Positions 1 through 8,457 of a stretch of 64,000 bases of DNA are shown piece by piece. Source of the DNA: Mesorhizobium sp. AR10 (GTDB lineage: Bacteria > Pseudomonadota > Alphaproteobacteria > Rhizobiales > Rhizobiaceae); contig NZ_CP080524.1 of NCBI RefSeq assembly GCF_024746795.1, positions 3,388,001 to 3,452,000 of the forward strand, in the 5' to 3' direction. A program made the translations under genes and the position numbers. Every line of letters begins with the position of its first letter. Position 1 is the first letter of the stretch. The notes below the pieces were generated by a model. The model ran no database searches, had not been told where the DNA came from, and worked only from the letters and a program-made list of their open reading frames with translations.

Positions 1-1
1 G

Positions 2-823
2 GTGATGCTGCTGGTCGTCGGTTTCGGCGAATCGAGCAGGCTTGCCTCGGCCTACGGTATTTCAGTCACCGGCAACATGCTGGTGACGACGGTTCTGCTC
101 TTTGTCGTTATGACCCGTATCTGGAAATGGCGGCTCTGGGTGGCAGTTGCGATGACGGCGTTGTTCGCCTTCATCGATATAGGCTTCTTTGCCTCCAACA
201 TCGTCAAGGTTTTCGAAGGCGGCTGGGCTTCGCTGGCAGTGGCCTTTGCCGTCATTTTGGCCATGTGGACCTGGGTGCGGGGCAGCCGCTATCTGTTCGA
301 CAAGACCCGCCGCAACGAGATCCCGCTCGATTTCTTGGCTGGCAATCTGTTGAAGAAGAAGCCGCAACTGGTTTCGGGCACGGCCGTGTTCCTGACCAGC
401 GATCCGCTCAGCGCCCCGACCGCGTTGATGCACAGCCTGAAGCACTACAAGGTGCTGCACGAACAGAACGTCATCCTTTCGGTGGTGACGGCGCCGCAGC
501 CGGTGGTGCCCGACAGCGAACGCGTCAAGATGGAGACGGTCAACGAACTGTTCATGCGGGTGACGCTGACCTTCGGTTACATGGAACAGCCCAACATTCC
601 ACGCGCGCTGGCGATCTGCCGCAAGCAGGGCTGGAAGTTCGATATCATGACCACGTCGTTCTTCCTGTCGCGGCGCTCGCTCAAGGCCTCGCCCAATTCC
701 GGCATGCCGGTGTGGCAGGACAAGTTGTTCATCGGACTGGCGCGCACGGCGGCCGATGCAACGGAGTATTTCCAGATCCCGACCGGGCGCGTGGTCGAGA
801 TCGGAACGCAGGTGGCGATTTGA
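2..823 (+). CDS. kup: Kup-family potassium uptake protein, C-terminal part (5' end outside window)
   Basis: The reading frame enters from the left edge, so only the last 273 or so residues are present. Kup proteins are inner-membrane K+/H+ symporters for low-affinity potassium uptake. The visible part starts in the transmembrane region, with the family motif [12 protein letters not shown] near residues 16-27, followed by three more hydrophobic segments to about residue 90. A hydrophilic cytoplasmic tail of about 180 residues follows, containing the VFLTSDP and NVILSVVT stretches typical of Kup tails. The stop is TGA at 821-823. The first in-window start-like codon at 2 is internal to the gene and not its true start. 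Family assignment is confident; substrate range cannot be judged from the fragment. Confidence 0.9.
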   Translation: MMLLVVGFGESSRLASAYGISVTGNMLVTTVLLFVVMTRIWKWRLWVAVAMTALFAFIDIGFFASNIVKVFEGGWASLAVAFAVILAMWTWVRGSRYLFDKTRRNEIPLDFLAGNLLKKKPQLVSGTAVFLTSDPLSAPTALMHSLKHYKVLHEQNVILSVVTAPQPVVPDSERVKMETVNELFMRVTLTFGYMEQPNIPRALAICRKQGWKFDIMTTSFFLSRRSLKASPNSGMPVWQDKLFIGLARTAADATEYFQIPTGRVVEIGTQVAI

Positions 824-857
824 GGGTCTCGAATCCATAGATCATCGCGGAGGGGGC

Positions 858-1898
858 ATGAGCGGCGAACTGGTGCTTGTTACCGGCGGATCGGGTTTCC
901 TCGGCGCCCACTGCATCCTGGCTCTGCTCGATGCTGGCTACCGTGTGCGCACGACGGTGCGATCGAGCACGCGTGAAGCCGATGTTCTCGCCATGCTCAG
1001 GGTGAGCGGCACCGAGCCCGGCGAGACGCTTTCCTTTGCCTATGCCGATCTGATGACCGACACGGGTTGGCCGGAAGCAGTCGCCGGATGCGAGTATGTT
1101 CTTCATGTCGCTTCGCCGTTCCCGCCCGGTGTGCCCAAGCATGAAGACGAGCTGATCATTCCGGCTCGCGAAGGGGCCCTGCGCGTGCTGCGGGCCGCGC
1201 GCGATGCAGGCGTCAAGCGTGTCGTTCTCACCTCGTCCTTTGCTGCCGTAGGCTATGGCCAGGTGCCGGTAGCCGGCCACCCTTTCACGGAAGAGAACTG
1301 GACCGACCTGACGGCCAAGGTGAGCGCCTATGTGAAATCGAAAACACTGGCGGAGCGGGCGGCCTGGGATTTCATTGCCGGTCAAGGCGGCGCGTTGGAG
1401 TTGGCGGTCGTCAACCCGGTCGGGATATTCGGACCGGTCCTGGGACCGGATCATTCGACCTCCACGGAGTTCATAAGACGCCTGCTGGACGGCGAGATGC
1501 CAGGTCTGCCACGCATGCTGTTCGGGGTGGTCGACGTGCGGGACGTAGCCGATCTGCATCTGCGCGCCATGACCAATCCGCTTGCCAAGGGCGAGCGGTT
1601 CCTGGCTATCAGCGGTGATTTCATGACGATGCTGGAAATTGTACAAACGCTGAGAGCGCGGATGGGTGATGCGGCGTCGCGCGTTCCAACGAGAGTGCTG
1701 CCGGATTGGCTGGTGAGGCTCGTGGGTCTATTCGACGGGCAAGCGGCCCAAATCGTGACGGAGTTGGGCAAGGCCAGGAACGCAACGAGTGCGAAGGCCA
1801 CGCGCCTGCTCGGTTGGGCGCCGCGTTCACGGGAAGACGCCCTCGTTGCGACCAGCGAAAGCCTGATCCAGCTGGGGCTGATCAAGAAATCGAAATAG
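858..1898 (+). CDS. NAD(P)-dependent epimerase/reductase, dihydroflavonol reductase-like
   Basis: Extended short-chain dehydrogenase of 346 residues. The N-terminal Rossmann motif is VTGGSGFLGAH (residues 8-18). A serine-rich strand (VVLTSSFAAVGYG) and a Tyr-x3-Lys pair (Y158, K162, in AYVKSKTLAE) supply the expected catalytic residues. The overall layout fits dihydroflavonol-4-reductase-like and cinnamoyl-CoA-reductase-like enzymes, which reduce aldehydes or ketones; the bacterial substrate is unknown. The ATG at 858 is chosen because a GGAGGGGG ribosome binding site lies just upstream and it places the Rossmann motif at the N-terminus. The frame stays open further upstream, but into the kup end without family sequence. 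It ends facing a convergent gene, with a hairpin between. Confidence 0.85.
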   Translation: MSGELVLVTGGSGFLGAHCILALLDAGYRVRTTVRSSTREADVLAMLRVSGTEPGETLSFAYADLMTDTGWPEAVAGCEYVLHVASPFPPGVPKHEDELIIPAREGALRVLRAARDAGVKRVVLTSSFAAVGYGQVPVAGHPFTEENWTDLTAKVSAYVKSKTLAERAAWDFIAGQGGALELAVVNPVGIFGPVLGPDHSTSTEFIRRLLDGEMPGLPRMLFGVVDVRDVADLHLRAMTNPLAKGERFLAISGDFMTMLEIVQTLRARMGDAASRVPTRVLPDWLVRLVGLFDGQAAQIVTELGKARNATSAKATRLLGWAPRSREDALVATSESLIQLGLIKKSK

Positions 1899-1904
1899 TG
1901 GTGC

Positions 1905-1935
1905 GGGAAGCCGAACTCTAGGAATTCGGCTTCCC
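1905..1935. terminator. Hairpin between convergent genes
   Basis: Perfect 11-bp inverted repeat (1905-1915 with 1925-1935) and a 9-nt loop, directly after the stop of the epimerase-like gene and 12 bp before the stop of the convergent reductase gene. There is no clear U-run on either side, so it may be a weak bidirectional terminator or an mRNA 3'-end stabiliser. Confidence 0.5.
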
Positions 1936-1946
1936 CATCACAGATG

Positions 1947-2840
1947 TTAGCCGGCCAATGCGACCTTGTTGGCCTCGAGGAACTGCTTCAGCGTTTGCGG
2001 CTTCCTGCCGGAAAGCGTTTCGACCGCGTCCGTCACCATGGCGATGCGGCCTGAGCGCGTGTTGGCGTCGAAGGAAACGATGACGTGAGCGAACTCCTCG
2101 GGAACGCCGGCCGCCTTCACGCCTTCGGTCAGCGCCGCGTCGGGCAGCTGGATGACTTCCAGCGGTTTGCCGGTGACTTCGCTGACCAGGGCGGCGATCT
2201 CGGCCGTCGTGTAGGCTTGCGGGCCAGTCAGCGTATAGGTGTTACTATCGGTCGAGCCGGAAGCGAGGCCTGCGGCGATCGCCGCGGCCATGTCGTCGCG
2301 CGCACCATGGGCGATGCGGCCGTCGCCTGCGGAGGTGTACCACTGTCCCGAGGCAATGGCGTGCGGCAGCGCCATGAACAGGTTCTCCTGGTACCAGCCG
2401 TTGCGGAAGATCGTATAGGGGATGCCGCTGGCCTTGATCGCCTGCTCGGTGCTGTAGTGGTCGCCGGCAAACAGCACGGGTGAAACCGGCTCCGGATTGG
2501 GCATCGAGGTGTAAAGCAGGTGTGAGACGCCTGCCTTCTTGGCAGCGGCCACCGCCGCCTCATGCTGCTTCAGACGCCTGCCGCTTTTGATATCGAGATC
2601 GCTGGTCGAGATGATCAGCACCCTGTCCGCGCCCTTGAATGCGTTTTCCAGCGAGGCCGCGTCGTTGAAGTCGGCGGCTCTGACAATGACGCCGCGCGCT
2701 GCCAGATCAGCCACGCCTTCGGGATTGCGGGTGGTGGCGATGATCTTTGCCGGCGGCACTTTATGCGTGTCCAGGAGATAGTTGATGACGCCGCGGCCGA
2801 GCTGGCCGGCGGCGCCGGTTACGAGAAGGGTTTCGGTCAT
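1947..2840 (-). CDS. NmrA/QorB-like NAD(P)H:quinone oxidoreductase
   Basis: This 297-residue atypical short-chain dehydrogenase of the NmrA-like group begins with VTGAAGQLGRGV, a GxxGxxG nucleotide-binding loop. It lacks the classical Tyr-x3-Lys pair in the normal place. Length and motifs (TSMPNPEPVSPVLFAGDH, FRNGWYQENL) match QorB-type quinone reductases (E. coli QorB is about 286 residues), which use NADPH to reduce quinones. It is divergent from an HxlR-family regulator with a single cysteine, a genomic pairing known from quinone- and electrophile-responsive systems. The shared promoter region carries a dyad. The ATG at 2840 follows GGACCTCC-like purine-rich sequence on the minus strand. 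Exact substrate is not established. Confidence 0.85.
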   Translation of the reverse strand: MTETLLVTGAAGQLGRGVINYLLDTHKVPPAKIIATTRNPEGVADLAARGVIVRAADFNDAASLENAFKGADRVLIISTSDLDIKSGRRLKQHEAAVAAAKKAGVSHLLYTSMPNPEPVSPVLFAGDHYSTEQAIKASGIPYTIFRNGWYQENLFMALPHAIASGQWYTSAGDGRIAHGARDDMAAAIAAGLASGSTDSNTYTLTGPQAYTTAEIAALVSEVTGKPLEVIQLPDAALTEGVKAAGVPEEFAHVIVSFDANTRSGRIAMVTDAVETLSGRKPQTLKQFLEANKVALAG

Positions 2841-2885
2841 TGGAGGTCCTGTCGTTGCGCCGAAGCGGCGAATGCCTATATGTCA

Positions 2886-2900
2886 GTCTCAAAAAGAGAC
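2886..2900. promoter_or_regulatory. Candidate HxlR operator dyad
   Basis: GTCTC-AAAAA-GAGAC, a perfect 5-bp dyad with an A5 centre, lies between the divergent QorB-like and HxlR-family genes, 45 bp from the first start and 79 bp from the second. HxlR/YodB regulators bind AT-centred dyads of this size. The assignment is by position and symmetry only. Confidence 0.45.
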
Positions 2901-2978
2901 CAGCACTAAAATAGGAATTGACCGACGCTCGTAAAGAAGGCAGTTTTTCGGGAGGTAGGCACAGGCAAGGAACCAGCG

Positions 2979-3389
2979 ATGGACAGCAGCATCGTCAATC
3001 TGAGATCGAAACTTGAGATCTACAAAGCGCAAAGCGGTGGCGGAAATCTTGCCGACTGCCCGGTGCGCGATGTGATCCAGGGCATCAGCAGCCGATGGAG
3101 TTCGCTGTTGATGATGGCGCTCGCCGAGAAGCCCTATCGCTTCGGTGAATTGCGGCGGCTCGTCCCTGACATATCGCAGCGCATGCTCACCCAGACGCTG
3201 CACGATTTGCAGCGCGACGGTTATGTGCATCGCCAGGTGTTCCCAACGAAACCACCAAGCGTCGAATACAGCCTTACCGATCTCGGACGTTCGATGTTCG
3301 GCGCCTTGCATCAGTTGATTCAGTGGGCCGAGCTCAACCACGATGCGGTTCGCAGCGCACGCTCTGTTTTCGACGCTGCGGAGACTTGA
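2979..3389 (+). CDS. HxlR-family winged-helix regulator
   Basis: A 136-residue protein with the MarR-like winged helix of the HxlR family: CPVRDVIQGISSRWSSLLMM (residues 27-46) leads into the recognition region FGELRRLVPDISQRMLTQTL and the wing ending in VEYSLTDLGRSM. C27 is the only cysteine, at the family-typical N-terminal position used for electrophile or quinone sensing in YodB, HypR and QorR. Together with the divergent QorB-like gene, this suggests a local quinone or reactive-electrophile switch. The ATG at 2979 is the first in frame and has the purine-rich AAGGAACC upstream. The sensing role is inferred, not shown. Confidence 0.9.
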   Translation: MDSSIVNLRSKLEIYKAQSGGGNLADCPVRDVIQGISSRWSSLLMMALAEKPYRFGELRRLVPDISQRMLTQTLHDLQRDGYVHRQVFPTKPPSVEYSLTDLGRSMFGALHQLIQWAELNHDAVRSARSVFDAAET

Positions 3390-3469
3390 ATCGATCGGCG
3401 CTCAGGGTGGCGGCTTGATTTGACGATACCGCTGAAGGATTGTCCGGCCTGGGCTGGATTCGGCGGGCA

Positions 3470-4729
3470 ATGGGCATTTCTCTCGACATCGCGATTGCCG
3501 GGGCAGGCCCGGCCGGTCTGGCTACCGCGCTCTATCTCAAGCGCTCTGGTCACCGGGTCACCGTCTTCGAGCGCTTCGACGAGCCAAAGCCGGTCGGTTC
3601 CGGGCTGATCCTGCAGCCGACCGGGCTGACAGTGCTTGCCGACCTCGGTCTGCTCGACGACATCCTGGCGCTGGGCAGCAGGATCGACCGCTTGCATGGC
3701 GCCGACGCCAAAACCGGCCGCACCGTGCTCGACGTCCGCTACGATGCTCAGCGCGGCCGTCGTTTCGGGCTGGCGGTGCACCGGGCGGCCTTGTTCGGCG
3801 TGCTTTTCCGCGCCGCTACGCGCGAAGCGATCGCCATTGAAACCAGCACCGAGATCGAGACACTCGAGATCGGCGAACGGGCGATGCTGATCTGCGCCAA
3901 CGGGCGAAGGACGGGTCCGTTCGACCTGGTCGTCGATGCCAGCGGCTCGCGTTCCAGACTGCGTCAATATCTCAAAGATCCGGGTGAGCCGCGTCCGCTC
4001 GCCTATGGCGCGTTCTGGGCGTCGCTCGGGTGGCGGGGTGAGGGTTTTGACGAGCACGCGCTGTTGCAGCGCTATGACCAGGCTAGTGTGATGGTTGGTG
4101 TGCTACCAATTGGCCGGCCCGAACCTGGTGCTGAGAAGATGGCGGCCTTCTTCTGGAGCCTGAAGCCGGCGGACGCCGAGCGCGTGCGGGCACTGGGCCT
4201 CGACGCATGGAAGGCGAGGGTGATCGGGCTGTGGCCCGAATGCGCTGTTTTCACCAGCCAGATCGACAGTTTCGACCAGCTTTCGCTGGCGCGCTATGGC
4301 CATCACACGATGAAGGCGCCGGCTGGCCGGCGACTTGCGGTGATCGGCGACGCGGCGCATTCGACCAGTCCGCAACTCGGGCAAGGGGCGAACATGGCGC
4401 TGCTCGACGCAGCGGCGCTCAGCCATGCGCTTACGCAGGCAGGCAGCGTTGATGCCGCGCTGGAGACCTATGTCAGGGCGCGGCGGTGGCATGTGCGGGT
4501 CTTCCAGGCGCTGTCGCTGGCATTCACGCCATTTTACCAATCCGACTCAGTGGCGCTGCCCTTCATCCGCGACAGGCTGGTGGCGACCATTGCAAAGATC
4601 CCGCCGGCACCACAGTTCCTCGCTTCGATGGTGGCCGGAACCATGATCGATCCGTTCAGCCGGATCGGGCTTGTTGAAGCGCAGTGGGATTTTGGCCAAA
4701 ATCCGGATCGTGATACGACTGCATCATAG
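3470..4729 (+). CDS. FAD-dependent monooxygenase (UbiH/PHBH group)
   Basis: A flavoprotein hydroxylase of 419 residues. The N-terminal dinucleotide fold is IAIAGAGPAGLATALYLKRS, followed by VFER. A second FAD contact, LAVIGDAAHSTSPQLGQGAN (GD motif), lies near residue 290. These define group A aromatic monooxygenases, which hydroxylate aromatic or related substrates with NAD(P)H and O2. The DG-type middle motif is partly visible as DLVVDASGSRSRLR. I prefer the ATG at 3470, which begins 5 residues before the first beta strand. A TTG at 3440 is possible but its AAGGA is too close. The last residues, IDPFSRIGLVEAQW, are encoded by a segment that recurs just after the next gene. The substrate is unknown. 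Confidence 0.85.
   Translation: MGISLDIAIAGAGPAGLATALYLKRSGHRVTVFERFDEPKPVGSGLILQPTGLTVLADLGLLDDILALGSRIDRLHGADAKTGRTVLDVRYDAQRGRRFGLAVHRAALFGVLFRAATREAIAIETSTEIETLEIGERAMLICANGRRTGPFDLVVDASGSRSRLRQYLKDPGEPRPLAYGAFWASLGWRGEGFDEHALLQRYDQASVMVGVLPIGRPEPGAEKMAAFFWSLKPADAERVRALGLDAWKARVIGLWPECAVFTSQIDSFDQLSLARYGHHTMKAPAGRRLAVIGDAAHSTSPQLGQGANMALLDAAALSHALTQAGSVDAALETYVRARRWHVRVFQALSLAFTPFYQSDSVALPFIRDRLVATIAKIPPAPQFLASMVAGTMIDPFSRIGLVEAQWDFGQNPDRDTTAS
4645..4687 (+). repeat. Left copy of a 43-bp direct repeat flanking the CHAT gene
   Basis: The copy at 4645-4687 lies in the 3' end of the monooxygenase gene and matches 7581-7623 at 36 of 43 positions with no gaps. The two copies bracket the TPR-CHAT gene almost exactly. 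Confidence 0.6.
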
Positions 4730-4765
4730 AGTTTTCGCCTCGGATTGATCAGCGTGAACACTGTC

Positions 4766-7576
4766 ATGTCCCTAGTCCGAAAACCGCGAGATCTGATGCG
4801 CGTCGTTGCGTGCGTCGTGGCGATGTTGGCCATCGCGCTGCCCCTGGCGACGGCACAAGCCCAGACGGCAAGCCAGTCCGGACAGCAGCAGCCCGCGGAA
4901 ACGGAAGCCTCGCTGACGGCCCGGATCGACGCGGCCTACAAGCTGATGACGGAAGTCGGACATTTCGACGAGGGCTATGCACAGTTGCGGGCAGCGCTGC
5001 TCGATGCCGCGAGAAGCGACCTCTATGAGTTTACGGTCGTCAGCTACTCGAACGCCGGTGCGACATTCCTGAACGGCCAGTTTCTCGAAGAGGCCGAAGC
5101 GATTTTTGCCGAGGGCCTGAAGACCAGGGCGATGCAGCAGGATGTCGCGAAGCGCGGCGACTTCTATCTCAATTATGCGATGCTGAAGCAGGCCGAGAAG
5201 GATTATCGGGGCTTCATTTCCATGGCCGCCACGGCAATCAGTCTCTACGATCAATATTATGGCAAGGACTCCAGGGAGCTCATGTATGCCACCGATCAGC
5301 TGGCGACAGGCGTCGCCGCGGTCGGCAGCATCGCTTCCGCGATCAACCTCGAGCAGGGAAATCTGGAGAGCGCCGAGAGGGTACTTGGCAAGGACGATCC
5401 GTTTACCTGGATGCTGCAGAACAATCTGGCCGACCTGCTGCGCCAGGTGGGTGCACCGACACGCGCCTTGCAATACGACCTGACGGTGCTTGAGAAGCGC
5501 ATCGGCTACTACGGCGCCAACCATTTCAACGTTCTGGCCAGCGCTAACAATACGGCTCAGGACTACCTCGACCTCGGCAACTACGACGAAGCCTTGCGTT
5601 GTTTCCAGCTGCAGCGGGACATCGCCGTTGCTCTGAAGCAGGAAGGCAACTTGGTAGAGCAAGCCGATGCCTGGCTTCTCTACACCATGGTTCTCTCCGG
5701 CACGCAGCAGCTCGACGAACAGACGATCGCATATCTGCAACTGCTGACCACCGATCGGAGCTACCCCGAAACACTGGCAATCAAGGTCGCCAACCTGCTC
5801 GCTGCGCATTTCGCCGCCATTGGGGATAGCCAAAGCAGCGCACGGCAGCTCGACCAGGCCTATCGTATCGCGGGGTCGAAATTCGGCCTGTTGCATCCGC
5901 TGACGTTTGCCGCACGACAGGCGATAGCCAATCTCAAGGCGAAGTCGGACCCCGCCGCCGCGGCCGCTGATTTCGTGGCTCTCGACAATGAGATGCTGCA
6001 GTGGAATTGGACGCAGGTGAACACGGCAGGCAACCCTGTCATCGCCGAAGCAACTCGTGCCCTCGCTGATGACATGCTCCACGACTACGCGCGCTTCGCG
6101 CGAAACAACGCATCGGCGGTGCCGGCGTTCGCCGATGCCGTGCGCCGCTGGCCGACGCTCGAGAATGGCAAGCGGGATACGCTGCGCAAGCTTTTACGAA
6201 TGATCGATCCGGACGATACGGAGACGCGACATTTGATCCAGACCGCAATGCGGCTGTCTTTCGCTTATCAGGAAGTTACGTCCAGCGGCGAAGGGGTCAA
6301 CGATCCAGGCGAGGTGCGGATGGAACAGCTTCAGGCGATGGACGACACGCTCAACACCAGGCTTTCGGCGAAGTACGGCTTCGACGAGAAGGCAATGGAG
6401 AACCCTCTGCCGACGGCCGAGACATTGCTGCAGCCCAACGAAGCGCTGATCGACTACTTCATCACCCGCAAGTGGCGGGCGGACCGCGAGAGCGCCGATC
6501 CGTTGGAAGACGAGCGCCTCTATGCGATCGTCACGCGCAAGGACCAGCAGCCGCGCCTTTATGATCTCGGCGACCCGCGCCGGATCATTCCGGCCGCGCA
6601 GGAAACCCGCATGGCGAACCTTCGGTCCAGCCGCTCCGCGCAGGAACGTGGCGCCGTGCCGCTGGTCGATCTCGACGCCACGTTCACCGGGCTCTACGCC
6701 GGTCTTCTGGCGCCTCTGGAACCGTCGCTCGCAGGTGCGGATACTCTTTTCGTGGTGCCCGACGGCAAATTGTTTTCGGTGCCGTTTCCTTTGCTTCAGG
6801 ACAGTAAGGGTGTGACGCTGGATGACCGCTTCACTGTGCGCATGCTGACGCGGCCGGAATCGCTGTTGAACGCCGGTGTCGATCAGAGCTTTCCAAAGAA
6901 CGGCAAAGCCCTGCTCGCCGGTGGCCTCGACTATGCGCGTGGCGCGGAGAAGGGCGCCGAGCCATTGCCGGGCACCAGGATGGAAGTCGATGCAATCGCC
7001 TCGATCCTGCGCGGCGACCAGTATTCGGTCGACATGCTCACCGGAACGGCGGCCGGCGAGCGGGCATTGCGCAAGGACATGGAGCAGGCGACGGTTGCGC
7101 ATCTGGCCACCCATGGCGCTTACCGCGACGAGAAGGAGGGCGGTGTGCGCGCCGTGAATGCGCTGTGGCAGAGCCAGGTTGTGCTGTCGCAGTCGGGAAA
7201 CCGGCAATCGATGAAACGCGACGACGATGATGGCCGGCTCTATGGCATGGAACTGATGAGCTGGGATCTGTCGGGCCTCGACCTGCTTGTTCTGTCCGCC
7301 TGCGAGACGGCCCGTGGGCAAGAGACGTTCGTTGGAGGTTTGCGCGGCCTGCCGACGGCGATCAACATTGCCGGCGCGAAGCGGTCGCTGTTGGCGCTGT
7401 GGCCGGTGGATGATGCGGGAACTGCCGCCTTCATGGTCGGCTTCTACGACCATCTTGCCGCAGGGCAGACCTATTCGCAGGCGCTGCGCCAGACCCGCCG
7501 CGAGGCCCGCGACGGCAAGATATCTGGCGCACAAGACCCGCGCGTGTGGGCGGCCTTTGTGTTGTTCGAAAACTGA
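4766..7576 (+). CDS. Exported TPR-CHAT protein (caspase-like protease domain)
   Basis: A 936-residue protein. Residues about 12-32 form a hydrophobic signal segment ending in ATAQAQT, so the protein is probably exported to the periplasm. A long alpha-helical region with TPR-like helix pairs follows (about 45-400). The C-terminal 300 residues form a CHAT domain: the catalytic histidine is in HLATHGAY (H783) and the catalytic cysteine in LSACETARG (C846), followed by the family block FVGGLRGLPTAINIAGAKRS and LWPVDDAGTAAFMVGFYD. CHAT domains are caspase-related cysteine peptidases. Both catalytic residues are present, so it may be active. Starts at 4745 (TTG) and 4796 (ATG) are alternatives; 4766 gives a basic n-region before the signal. 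The target is unknown and no obvious partner gene is adjacent. Confidence 0.85.
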   Translation: MSLVRKPRDLMRVVACVVAMLAIALPLATAQAQTASQSGQQQPAETEASLTARIDAAYKLMTEVGHFDEGYAQLRAALLDAARSDLYEFTVVSYSNAGATFLNGQFLEEAEAIFAEGLKTRAMQQDVAKRGDFYLNYAMLKQAEKDYRGFISMAATAISLYDQYYGKDSRELMYATDQLATGVAAVGSIASAINLEQGNLESAERVLGKDDPFTWMLQNNLADLLRQVGAPTRALQYDLTVLEKRIGYYGANHFNVLASANNTAQDYLDLGNYDEALRCFQLQRDIAVALKQEGNLVEQADAWLLYTMVLSGTQQLDEQTIAYLQLLTTDRSYPETLAIKVANLLAAHFAAIGDSQSSARQLDQAYRIAGSKFGLLHPLTFAARQAIANLKAKSDPAAAAADFVALDNEMLQWNWTQVNTAGNPVIAEATRALADDMLHDYARFARNNASAVPAFADAVRRWPTLENGKRDTLRKLLRMIDPDDTETRHLIQTAMRLSFAYQEVTSSGEGVNDPGEVRMEQLQAMDDTLNTRLSAKYGFDEKAMENPLPTAETLLQPNEALIDYFITRKWRADRESADPLEDERLYAIVTRKDQQPRLYDLGDPRRIIPAAQETRMANLRSSRSAQERGAVPLVDLDATFTGLYAGLLAPLEPSLAGADTLFVVPDGKLFSVPFPLLQDSKGVTLDDRFTVRMLTRPESLLNAGVDQSFPKNGKALLAGGLDYARGAEKGAEPLPGTRMEVDAIASILRGDQYSVDMLTGTAAGERALRKDMEQATVAHLATHGAYRDEKEGGVRAVNALWQSQVVLSQSGNRQSMKRDDDDGRLYGMELMSWDLSGLDLLVLSACETARGQETFVGGLRGLPTAINIAGAKRSLLALWPVDDAGTAAFMVGFYDHLAAGQTYSQALRQTRREARDGKISGAQDPRVWAAFVLFEN

Positions 7577-7580
7577 AGGC

Positions 7581-7623
7581 GATCGATCCGTTCAAGCGGA
7601 TCGGGCTAAAGGAAGCGAAGTGG
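7581..7623 (+). repeat. Right copy of a 43-bp direct repeat flanking the CHAT gene
   Basis: Begins 4 bp after the CHAT stop codon. Read in the frame that matches the left copy it would encode IDPFKRIGLKEAKW, close to the C-terminal IDPFSRIGLVEAQW of the monooxygenase, but no start codon serves it. It also forms the last codons of the glutathione transferase gene on the other strand. Confidence 0.6.
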
Positions 7624-8320
7624 CCGCGTTTCGGCGAATGAGTTCCGAAAGATACGAGCTCTTCGCTTGCAGGAAGGCATGCAGGCGAAGAGGGTAGTCG
7701 GAGGTGACCGCGTCCTTCACCGACTGGCGTTCGCTCAGCGCCTTGCGCCAGGCCTGGACAAGCGGCTTTTCGCTCAGCATGCCGAATTCGCCGATCCGGT
7801 CGAAGGTGTCGAGATAGCGGAAGATTGGCCCGTAGACCGCATCGACGAGTGAAAAGCGCTGGCCGGCGAACCATGGCCCGGCCCGGCTGATATCGTCGGC
7901 CAGCTCTGTCTCGAGCCGATCGAACATCGCCGCCAGCGCCTTGCTTTCGGCATGAAAGATGGCCTCGGTCGGTGCTGAATAGAACCTGCCGATGGCGTTG
8001 AGAATGGCCGAGCCATATTCGATCCAGGCGCGGTGTCTGGCGCGGGTATAGGGGTCGGCAGGGTGGAGCGGATTGGCCTGCGTTTCCTCGAGAAATTCGA
8101 GGATGACGGTCGATTCGAAAATCACCGTTTCCTCGCCTTCGTGTTGCACACGCAGCAGCGGCACCTTGCCGAGCGGCGACATCGCCGTGAACCAGGCGGG
8201 CTTGTTGGCGAGGTCGATGGTGACGCGCTCGAATGGCACGCCCTTCTCTGTCAATGAAATTGCGGCACGCTGCACATAGGGGCAGAGATGATGGCTGACG
8301 AGGATGAGCTTGTCGGTCAT
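7592..8320 (-). CDS. Glutathione S-transferase family protein
   Basis: A 242-residue two-domain protein. The thioredoxin-fold N-terminal domain starts LILVSHHLCPYVQRAAI, with the active-site cysteine C13 of omega/beta-type transferases. It has the cis-proline loop GKVPLL and the glutathione-binding ES pair (VIFESTVILEFLEE). An all-helical C-terminal domain follows. The ATG at 8320 is preferred over 8338 because an AGGGGAGAG ribosome binding site lies between them. It is divergent from a MarR-family regulator across a region with three operator-like dyads, suggesting induction when the regulator is released by a ligand. The last residues come from a short repeat segment and do not look like family sequence. 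Confidence 0.9.
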   Translation of the reverse strand: MTDKLILVSHHLCPYVQRAAISLTEKGVPFERVTIDLANKPAWFTAMSPLGKVPLLRVQHEGEETVIFESTVILEFLEETQANPLHPADPYTRARHRAWIEYGSAILNAIGRFYSAPTEAIFHAESKALAAMFDRLETELADDISRAGPWFAGQRFSLVDAVYGPIFRYLDTFDRIGEFGMLSEKPLVQAWRKALSERQSVKDAVTSDYPLRLHAFLQAKSSYLSELIRRNAATSLPLARSA

Positions 8321-8376
8321 TTCACTCTCCCCTGACATAATTCAGGGCGTGCTTCATGACATCTGCCTTCCAGTGT

Positions 8377-8438
8377 AGATGCATTTGCATCTATATAGAT
8401 GCGGGTGCATGGATCGTCAAGCTTGATGCAATTGCATC
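8377..8438. promoter_or_regulatory. Array of MarR-type operator dyads between GST and MarR genes
   Basis: Two strong palindromes and one degenerate copy lie in the 137-bp divergent intergenic region. AGATGCA-TT-TGCATCT is at 8377-8392 with perfect 7-bp arms. GATGCAATTGCATC is a perfect 14-bp palindrome at 8425-8438. AGATGCGGGTGCAT at 8397-8410 is a weaker copy. Dyads of this size are typical MarR sites. Their position suggests the regulator controls both itself and the glutathione transferase. Confidence 0.7.
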
Positions 8439-8457
8439 TAGTGCCTATGCTGCTGAC

